From positions 1 through 18,615 of the forward strand of contig SZOS01000053.1 in the NCBI GenBank assembly GCA_030263295.1: a stretch of 18,615 bases of DNA, in the 5' to 3' direction. The notes beneath the pieces are model-generated. The model made no database searches, was not told the DNA's origin, and saw only the letters and a list, made by a program, of their open reading frames with translations. Of this stretch, positions 13,991 through 18,615 are shown one piece after another. The first letter of the stretch is position 1; the number at the start of each line of letters is the position of its first letter. The DNA comes from Dokdonella_A sp014338185. GTDB lineage: Bacteria > Pseudomonadota > Gammaproteobacteria > Xanthomonadales > Rhodanobacteraceae. Both the position numbers and the translations under genes were made by a program.

Positions 13991-15214
13991 ATGACCGATA
14001 CGCTTGAACGCGGCCGCATGCGCGTGGCCGGCTTCGCCGACGTCGAGATGGAATACCAGCTCATCCGCCAGCTCGGTGCCACGCGCTATGGCGGTGCCTC
14101 GATCGGCGAATGCCTGGAGCTGGCGCGGCGCATCCAAAGCGGCGTGCCCGAGAGCTGGGTCACGCAATTCGCGGCCGATGCCACGCGCCAGCAGGCCGAT
14201 GCCGAGCGTCGCGCCGCGCGTGGCCACGCGGTGAGCGCGCACGATGGTTGGCTGGTGGCCTGCAACAGCTGGCGCGCTGCCGAGTACTACAGCGCGGTCA
14301 GCGACCCGCGCCACCGCGAGTTCGGACTGGCCAGCCGCGCCTGCTTCCTCGCCGCGATGCGCGTGGGCGAGTTCGCCTGCGAGGCGCTCGACCTCGCCTG
14401 CGAGGGCAAGCCGCTGCCGGCCTACTACCTGCGCCCGCGCCATGCCGAAGGCCCCGGCAAGACGCTCATGATCGTGAGCGGCTACGACGGCACGCTGGAG
14501 GAGACCTACATCAACTATGGCCGCGCCGCGCTCGAACGCGGCTACCGCGTGCTGCTGTTCACCGGCCCGGGCCAGATGGACACACTGCGCTTCCACGACT
14601 CGATGCACTTCATTCCCGAGTTCGAGCGCGTCGGCACGCCCGCGGTCGAGCACCTGCTCACGCGCTCGCACACCGATCCCGGGCGCATCGCGCTCATGGG
14701 CATCAGCTTCGGCGGCTACTTCGCCACGCGCATCGCGGTGCACGAGCCGCGCATCCGCGCCCTCATTCCCAATTCACCGATCCTCGACCTGCATGCCTAC
14801 ATGGCCTCGTTCGCCGGCTTCGATCCGGCGCAGATGCCCGACGCCGACGATTTCGCCAGCGCCGACCTCGACCACATTCCCGACAGCGTGATGCCGCCGC
14901 AGACCCGGCAGATGTCGCGCAACCTCATGCTGCGCATCGGCCGCGACAGCTTCAAGGCCACCTATCAGCGGCTGCGCGACTTCCGCGTCGAGGATGCGCA
15001 GCTCGCGGGCCTGCGCTGCGCCGCGCTCGCGCTGGCCGGCGCGGGCGAGGGCGGCGAGCCGCTGGCGCAGTACCAGCGCTTCCTCGCCAGCGTGCCCGGC
15101 GCCAGCGGCCACCTGTTCGGGCCTGAGGGTGGCGCCGAAGGCCACTGCCAGTCGGGCAACCTCGCGCTGTCGGCCGCGGTGTCGATGGACTGGCTCGACG
15201 AGGTGTTCGCCTGA
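13991..15214 (+). CDS. Alpha/beta hydrolase of the FrsA / dihydroxypseudooxynicotine hydrolase type
   Basis: This probable cytosolic hydrolase of 407 residues has a helical N-terminal cap (about 1-140) before an alpha/beta-hydrolase core. The nucleophile is Ser239 in GISFGGYFA, the oxyanion region is SGYDGTLEE (163-171), and His385 in GAEGHCQSGN is the likely catalytic histidine. The acid position, after strand 7, reads AGAGEGGEP, so Glu353 or Glu356 probably replaces the usual aspartate. This layout resembles FrsA-like and 2,6-dihydroxypseudooxynicotine hydrolase-like proteins, which cleave C-C bonds or esters. No pathway genes adjoin it, so the substrate is unknown. The EGHCQSGN ending is typical of this family and separates it from prolyl oligopeptidases. 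It is a single gene followed by a Nudix gene 63 bp on. Confidence 0.84.
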   Translation: MTDTLERGRMRVAGFADVEMEYQLIRQLGATRYGGASIGECLELARRIQSGVPESWVTQFAADATRQQADAERRAARGHAVSAHDGWLVACNSWRAAEYYSAVSDPRHREFGLASRACFLAAMRVGEFACEALDLACEGKPLPAYYLRPRHAEGPGKTLMIVSGYDGTLEETYINYGRAALERGYRVLLFTGPGQMDTLRFHDSMHFIPEFERVGTPAVEHLLTRSHTDPGRIALMGISFGGYFATRIAVHEPRIRALIPNSPILDLHAYMASFAGFDPAQMPDADDFASADLDHIPDSVMPPQTRQMSRNLMLRIGRDSFKATYQRLRDFRVEDAQLAGLRCAALALAGAGEGGEPLAQYQRFLASVPGASGHLFGPEGGAEGHCQSGNLALSAAVSMDWLDEVFA

Positions 15215-15233
15215 CGCGCGCGGCCCGCGCGCG
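15215..15233 (+). terminator. Hairpin right after the hydrolase stop
   Basis: CGCGCGC-GGCCC-GCGCGCG is a perfect 7-bp stem that begins on the base after the stop codon. There is no T-tract. TGCCACAAT just downstream (15241-15249) contains a CACAAT -10-like hexamer that could serve the Nudix gene, but no -35 is evident. Confidence 0.3.
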
Positions 15234-15277
15234 GCGCGCGTGCCACAATCGGCCGGTGAGCTGAAGGCGGATTCGCC

Positions 15278-15745
15278 GTGGCCGAATTGCCGGTACGTTG
15301 CAGCATGGTGTCGATCGTGGTCCTGCGCGGCCGCGGCACGCGCACGCGCATGCTCGTGCTGCGCCGCCACTCGACCTGGCTCGATGGCGTGTGGAGCTAT
15401 GTCGCCGGGCACATCGAGCCCGGCGAAACCGGTGCGCAGGCCGCACGCCGCGAACTGGCCGAGGAAACCGGCCTCGTCGCCGAGGCGCTGTACGCAACCA
15501 GCTTCTGCGAGCAGTACTACGACCCCGCCAGCGCCTGCATCCAGATCGTGCCCGCGTTCGTCGCACGCGTGGCTGCCGACGCGCCGGTGCGGCTCAACCG
15601 CGAGCATTCGGCGCTGCGCTGGGTCACGCTCGCGCGCGCGATGCGCGAGCTGCCCTTCGGCAGCCAGCGCGACCTGCTCGCCCACGTGCAGCGCGAGTTC
15701 GTCGCGCGCGAACCGCATCCGCGCCTGCACCTGGCCGCGGAGTGA
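15278..15745 (+). CDS. Nudix hydrolase
   Basis: This enzyme of 155 residues cleaves a nucleoside diphosphate linked to another group, using Mg2+. The complete 23-residue Nudix box spans residues 44-66 (Gly44, Glu50, Arg58-Glu59-Leu60, Glu62-Glu63, Gly65, Leu66), so it should be active. The preceding SIVVLRGRG and WSYVAGHIEPGE strands and the later LRWVTLARA are normal for the fold. The general layout is compatible with NudB-type dihydroneopterin triphosphate pyrophosphatase, which would fit the folE gene 2.9 kb upstream, but no substrate-specific residues can be claimed. The start is the GTG at 15278 after AAGGCGG; the ATG at 15305 would remove nine residues and is also possible. Confidence 0.9.
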   Translation: MAELPVRCSMVSIVVLRGRGTRTRMLVLRRHSTWLDGVWSYVAGHIEPGETGAQAARRELAEETGLVAEALYATSFCEQYYDPASACIQIVPAFVARVAADAPVRLNREHSALRWVTLARAMRELPFGSQRDLLAHVQREFVAREPHPRLHLAAE

Positions 15746-15843
15746 CCCGCCCGCGACCGACGCGACCTGGTCTGCGCGTGATGCGCGCGCTGCGTGACAG
15801 GCGGCGCCTGCCGCAGCCGCGGCGGTCGCCACCCGCCACAGGC

Positions 15844-15873
15844 GCGGAGCAGGCACGGGCGTGCCTGCTCCGC
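15844..15873. terminator. Perfect 14-bp-stem palindrome in a convergent gap
   Basis: GCGGAGCAGGCACG (15844-15857) and its exact reverse complement (15860-15873) flank just GG. It lies 98 bp after the Nudix stop and 44 bp before the copper-receptor stop on the other strand, the right place for a bidirectional terminator. No T-tract follows on either strand. A second palindrome, GGCCTGCAGGCC, is at 15898-15909. Confidence 0.6.
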
Positions 15874-15917
15874 ATGCGGTCGCGCGCGCGGGGCCTTGGC
15901 CTGCAGGCCGCAAGCCC

Positions 15918-18086
15918 TCACAACTTCATGCGCAGTTGCAGCCAGGCGCTGCGGCCGGGTTCGTTGACGCGCAGGGTGTTGACGTAACCGGCCAGTTCCA
16001 CGCTGGCGGCGTTGACGTGCTCGGCGTAGCCGCGGTCGAACAGGTTGTCGATGCCGAAGGCCAGTTGCGTGCGCTCGCCCAGGCGCACGCCACCGTTGAG
16101 CGAGAGCACGGCAAAGCCCGCGCTCGGGCCGAGGTCCTGGCCGACGATGTTGCCGCTGCCGATCGCGACGCGGTGCTGCGCGGCGACCACGCGCGCGAGT
16201 GCGCCCAGCGACCAGCGGCCGTTGTCGCGCAGCAGGCCGATGCGTGCTTCCAGCGGTGGCATCTGCGGCAGCGGGCGCTGCTGGCTGCGGTTCTCGCCCC
16301 AGGACCAGGCCAGGCTTGCATCGCTGCTCCAATGGCCGCCGATGCGCCACTTGAGGCCGGCCTCGCCGCCGGCGATGCGCGCGTCGACGTTGCGCGCACG
16401 GCTGTGCGGCTGCATGCCGGCGCCGCGCTCGATGAGGATGAAGTCGCGCACCACGCCCGCGTAGGCCGACAGCCAGCCATCCACGCGCGCGCCGCGCCGG
16501 GTCAGGCCGAAGTCGAGCTGGCTGGTGCGCTCGGGCGCGAGCGCGCGGAACGACGCCACGTCGTGCGTCGCGTAGCGGCCGAACAGTTCCCAGTAGTCGG
16601 GAAAGCGCCGCACCTGGCCGAGCCCGAGCTGCAGCATGCCGTCGCTGCCCACCGCCTGCTCCCAGCGCAGGAAGCCGCTGGGCAGCCATTGCTCGCGCCG
16701 CGCGCTGAGCAGCGGCGTCGTGCCCATGGGCGGCGGGCCGTGGCCGGTCATCGGCGCGGCATCGAGGCGCCACGCGTCCACCGCATGGCGGTCCAGCCGC
16801 GCGCCGGCGACGAGGCGCCGGCGTGCGTCGAGCGTCCAGCCGAGTTCGCCGAATGCGCCGACCTGGCTGAAGCGCGCATCGCGCAGGCGCGGCTTGGCGC
16901 GCCAGTCGCCGGCCATGCTGCCGGGCGGGCCGCCCATGCGTGCGCTGTGGGTGTTGGCCGAGCCGTCGATGCCGGCCTGCAGTTCCAGTACCGCGTGCCA
17001 TTGCCAGGTGGTTTCGATCCGGCCGCCGTGGGTGCGGCGCGCGACGTTGCTGGCCATCGGCATCGGCATCGGGCCGTGCGGGTCGGGCTCGCGCAGGCTG
17101 TAGTTGTCCATCACGTGGTCGGCATCGTTGGCATACAGGTTGGCCGCGATCGAGCGCAGCGCGCCGGCCCGGGTCTCATGGTCGATGCCCAGGCTCACGC
17201 TCTCGCGCAGGAACTGCGCGCCGTCCATGCCGCTGAAGGCGTAGGCGGCCTGGCCATCGCCCTTGCCCAGTCCCAGTTCGATGCGCGTGCGCTCGCCCGG
17301 GGTCCAGCCCAGGCGTGCATCGGCGCTCCAGCGGTCCCAGGCCGAGTGCACGCGTGCGCCGTCGCCGTCGGCGTAGTCGCCGGCGCGGGTGTGGTCGAGC
17401 GCGAGGCCGAAGTAGCCGTGCGCGTTGCCCGCGCGCAGATCCAGGCTCTGGTCGGCGCGCGCGTGACTGCCCAGCAGCAGGTCGCCCTCGGCGGCGAAGG
17501 TGGGCACCTCGTAGCGCGGCACGTCGCGCTCGAACAGCACGGTGCCGGCCGAGTTGCCCGGACCATGGCGCACGCTCTGTGGTCCCTTGATGATGGTGAC
17601 GCGGTCGAACAGCGCGGGCGCGATGTAGGCGGTGGCCGGGTCCATGCGCGAGGGACAGCCGCCGGCGAGCTGGCCGCCGTCGATCGACAGGCCCAGACGT
17701 GAGCCGGCCATGCCGCGCAGCATGGCATCGCCGTTGCTGCCGCCCTTGCGGATCACGCTGAAGCCGCTCACCGACTTGAGCAGGTCGGCGCCGTCGCTCG
17801 CAGGCACGGGCTGGCGTGGCGCCTTGGGATCGATCTCCACCGTGAGCGGCGTGGCCGGCGGCGACTCGGTGACGACGATCGGATCGAGCGTGACGGGGCG
17901 CTGCTCGCTGGCGTGCGCGGGTGCGAGCGCGAGCAGCGCGAGCGCCGTGCTCAGCGCGCGGCGGCGCAGGGCACGCGCGCAGTGGGAGCTGGATGGGGCG
18001 CGGCTGCACGCGCGCGGGTCGCGCATCGGTGGCACCACGCACTGGATGCGCGTGCGGATGGATGCGGGGGTGGAATGCGGGTTCAT
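15918..18086 (-). CDS. oprC: TonB-dependent copper receptor (OprC/NosA family)
   Basis: This outer-membrane receptor imports copper in a TonB-dependent manner. The 722-residue product is about the length of P. aeruginosa OprC. A signal peptide follows an arginine-rich n-region and ends near APAHA (residue about 59); the TonB box DPIVVTES is at 68-75. The plug carries the family signature GGCPSRMDPATAYIAP and KGPQSVRHGPGNSAGTVLFE. Copper ligands known from OprC are conserved: Cys144 and Met148 (CxxxM) and His324 and Met326 (HxM in DHVMDNYSLR), each one position from the published OprC numbers 143, 147, 323 and 325. Methionine-rich loops (GPMPMPMASN, MGGPPGSMAG, MTGHGPPPMG) strengthen the copper assignment. 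The ATG at 18086 is chosen because GAGGA lies four bases upstream. It is a single gene facing the Nudix gene. Confidence 0.94.
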   Translation of the reverse strand: MNPHSTPASIRTRIQCVVPPMRDPRACSRAPSSSHCARALRRRALSTALALLALAPAHASEQRPVTLDPIVVTESPPATPLTVEIDPKAPRQPVPASDGADLLKSVSGFSVIRKGGSNGDAMLRGMAGSRLGLSIDGGQLAGGCPSRMDPATAYIAPALFDRVTIIKGPQSVRHGPGNSAGTVLFERDVPRYEVPTFAAEGDLLLGSHARADQSLDLRAGNAHGYFGLALDHTRAGDYADGDGARVHSAWDRWSADARLGWTPGERTRIELGLGKGDGQAAYAFSGMDGAQFLRESVSLGIDHETRAGALRSIAANLYANDADHVMDNYSLREPDPHGPMPMPMASNVARRTHGGRIETTWQWHAVLELQAGIDGSANTHSARMGGPPGSMAGDWRAKPRLRDARFSQVGAFGELGWTLDARRRLVAGARLDRHAVDAWRLDAAPMTGHGPPPMGTTPLLSARREQWLPSGFLRWEQAVGSDGMLQLGLGQVRRFPDYWELFGRYATHDVASFRALAPERTSQLDFGLTRRGARVDGWLSAYAGVVRDFILIERGAGMQPHSRARNVDARIAGGEAGLKWRIGGHWSSDASLAWSWGENRSQQRPLPQMPPLEARIGLLRDNGRWSLGALARVVAAQHRVAIGSGNIVGQDLGPSAGFAVLSLNGGVRLGERTQLAFGIDNLFDRGYAEHVNAASVELAGYVNTLRVNEPGRSAWLQLRMKL

Positions 18087-18090
18087 GGAA

Positions 18091-18095
18091 TCCTC
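18091..18095 (-). promoter_or_regulatory. Shine-Dalgarno of the copper receptor
   Basis: GAGGA on the - strand, four bases before the ATG at 18086. It decides that start over the in-frame ATG at 18026, which has the same signal peptide but no such site. Confidence 0.6.
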
Positions 18096-18186
18096 GAATC
18101 GGGTACGGGGATGCGCGGCGCGACGACCTTGGCGCCGGCGCGGGAAGGGACGGGCGTGGTGGCGCGCACCGGCGTGGCCGCGGCTC

Positions 18187-18216
18187 CGCGCGCACGCGCG
18201 CACGCACGCGCGCGCG
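18187..18216. repeat. 30-bp alternating purine/pyrimidine (CG/CA) tract
   Basis: From C18187 to G18216 every step alternates pyrimidine and purine: (CG)3 CA (CG)3 CACGCA (CG)5. Such tracts favour left-handed Z-DNA under negative supercoiling and are also prone to replication slippage, recombination and misassembly. It lies about 100 bp upstream of the copper-receptor start. Confidence 0.8.
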
Positions 18217-18290
18217 AACGGGTATTTCCGGAGTCTGTGTCAGTTGCGTCACCAGAACGACGACGTGGCCCACCGGCCCCCCGTCGCCGA

Positions 18291-18350
18291 TCCTCCGCCA
18301 ACAACCGGGCAGCGACGGCGAGCTCCGCCAAGAACCGCGCCGTCGCCGCC
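18291..18350 (+). repeat. Degenerate 30-nt tandem duplication at the moaC junction
   Basis: Two adjacent 30-nt units, 18291-18320 and 18321-18350, agree at 20 positions overall and at 16 of 18 in the core (CTCCGCCAA-AACCG-GC). In the moaC frame they read SSANNRAATA and SSAKNRAVAA. The second unit runs into the first conserved MoaC residues, so the duplication may mark the break. It could also be chance similarity in Ala/Arg-rich coding. Confidence 0.45.
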
Positions 18351-18473
18351 CTCACCATCTACGACATGACCAAAGCCCTCGATAAAGCCATCACCATCGA
18401 ATCCCTCCAGCTCCTCGAAAAAACCGGCGGCAAAAGCGGCCACTTCCTCCGTCCGGAGACCCCCAGGAAATGA
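18342..18473 (+). pseudogene. moaC: C-terminal remnant of cyclic pyranopterin monophosphate synthase MoaC
   Basis: MoaC, together with MoaA, makes cyclic pyranopterin monophosphate for molybdenum cofactor. Only the last 43 or so codons are present: VAALTIYDMTKALDK, then ESLQLLEKTGGKSGHF, both diagnostic of the MoaC C-terminus including the KSGGKSG-like loop. A full MoaC has about 160 residues, and the preceding 115 or so (including the conserved HP motif) are absent in all frames of the 255 bp upstream; beyond that the copper receptor occupies the DNA. The piece cannot be active on its own. All five lysines use AAA, all six leucines CTC and all alanines GCC, unlike the AAG/CTG/GCG-rich genes to the left. 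It is either a deletion remnant or the edge of a foreign or misjoined segment. It overlaps the next gene by four bases, as in an intact moa operon. Confidence 0.8.
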
Positions 18474-18615
18474 ACGCCGCCGTCCTCACCATCAGCGATA
18501 CCGCCCATCGCGGCGAACGCGAGGATATCTCCGGCCCCACCGTCGCCGCCCGCCTCCGCGAACTCGGATGGACCATCACTCTCACCGAAATCCTTCCCGA
18601 CGACGCCCCGGCCAT
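18470..18615 (+). CDS. MoaB/Mog-domain molybdopterin protein, N-terminal part (runs off window)
   Basis: Forty-eight codons of a MoaB/MogA-family protein, which adenylylates molybdopterin before metal insertion in molybdenum cofactor synthesis. The opening AAVLTISDTAHRGERED followed by SGPTVAARLRELGW and EILPDD is the characteristic first strand, Ser-Asp loop and first helix of the domain. Too little is visible to tell MoaB from MogA or a fused protein. The ATG at 18470 overlaps the moaC stop (ATGA), so the two were translated together. It shares the moaC fragment's codon habits (CTC, GCC, GAA), so both belong to one DNA segment distinct from the rest of the window. Confidence 0.82.
   Translation, partial: MNAAVLTISDTAHRGEREDISGPTVAARLRELGWTITLTEILPDDAPA

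Larger units (their letters stand above)
18087..18341. other. 255-bp region between the copper receptor and the moaC remnant
   Basis: I recognise no complete gene on either strand here. Frames are open only because of the high GC content, and none shows the missing N-terminal part of MoaC. It should hold the promoter of the copper receptor (leftward), but I could not find a convincing -35/-10 pair or a CueR/CopR-type operator. It contains a 30-bp alternating purine/pyrimidine tract, an AT-richer patch (GGTATTTCC, 18220-18228) and a degenerate 30-nt duplication adjoining the moaC fragment. Confidence 0.5.

Noticed and set aside
15861..17702. 613-codon open frame on the + strand opposite the copper receptor
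   Set aside because: It is antisense to a gene with diagnostic OprC motifs, has biased Ala/Arg/His composition, and has no start signal or domain.
18087..18341. Missing N-terminal part of MoaC in another frame (simple frameshift)
   Set aside because: None of the three + strand frames, nor the - strand frames, shows MoaC motifs, and 255 bp is too short for the missing 115 or so codons.
1..18615. tRNA, rRNA, CRISPR array, insertion sequence or prophage genes
   Set aside because: No cloverleaf, rRNA stretch, regularly spaced repeats, transposase, integrase or long terminal inverted repeats were recognised by eye. A tRNAscan or ISfinder-type search was not possible here.

Overview
The window is very GC-rich, coding-dense DNA that looks like a gammaproteobacterial chromosome, plausibly of the Xanthomonadales/Lysobacterales type. 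The main evidence is a fabA-fabB pair next to nadB, a PchR-like AraC regulator with a Fur box, and an OprC-type copper receptor. The lineage is inferred from gene families and base composition and was not tested.

Layout, left to right. (1) 2-2627, + strand: the C-terminal half of nadB (L-aspartate oxidase), then fabA and fabB, the overlapping pair for anaerobic unsaturated fatty acid synthesis. (2) 2644-10473: an iron-regulated locus. A PchR-like AraC regulator (- strand) diverges from a TonB-dependent receptor across a 105-bp gap that holds a Fur box with 16/19 matches. The receptor overlaps a 1324-aa CobN-like chelatase with a signal peptide and a C-terminal membrane anchor. An ExbB/TolQ-like channel protein and a DUF2149 protein with an ExbD-like membrane helix follow. 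This set matches the HmuR-HmuS-ExbB-like-DUF2149 gene group of Bacteroidota haem uptake loci. I read it as uptake and periplasmic processing of a metallated tetrapyrrole, probably haem, and not as cobalamin synthesis.

(3) 10583-15745, + strand: accessory and housekeeping genes in loose order. These are a patatin-like phospholipase, a divergent GTP cyclohydrolase I (folE), an ECF sigma factor with no visible anti-sigma factor, a CxxC thioredoxin-fold protein, an alpha/beta hydrolase of the FrsA/dihydroxypseudooxynicotine hydrolase type, and a Nudix hydrolase. (4) 15844-15873: a perfect 14-bp-stem palindrome in the convergent gap. (5) 15918-18086, - strand: an OprC-type TonB-dependent copper receptor that keeps the Cys-x3-Met and His-x-Met copper ligands.

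(6) 18087-18615: an odd right edge. A 30-bp strictly alternating purine/pyrimidine tract and a degenerate 30-nt duplication lead into only the last 43 or so codons of moaC, which overlaps the start of a MoaB/Mog-domain gene. These last two genes use CTC, GCC, AAA and mostly GAA, unlike the rest of the window. The junction is either a recombination or transfer scar or an assembly chimera.

The most interesting system is the Fur-box-associated periplasmic CobN-like chelatase with its own ExbB/ExbD-like pair. The most suspicious structure is the truncated moaC junction. No tRNA, rRNA, CRISPR array, insertion sequence or integrase was recognised.
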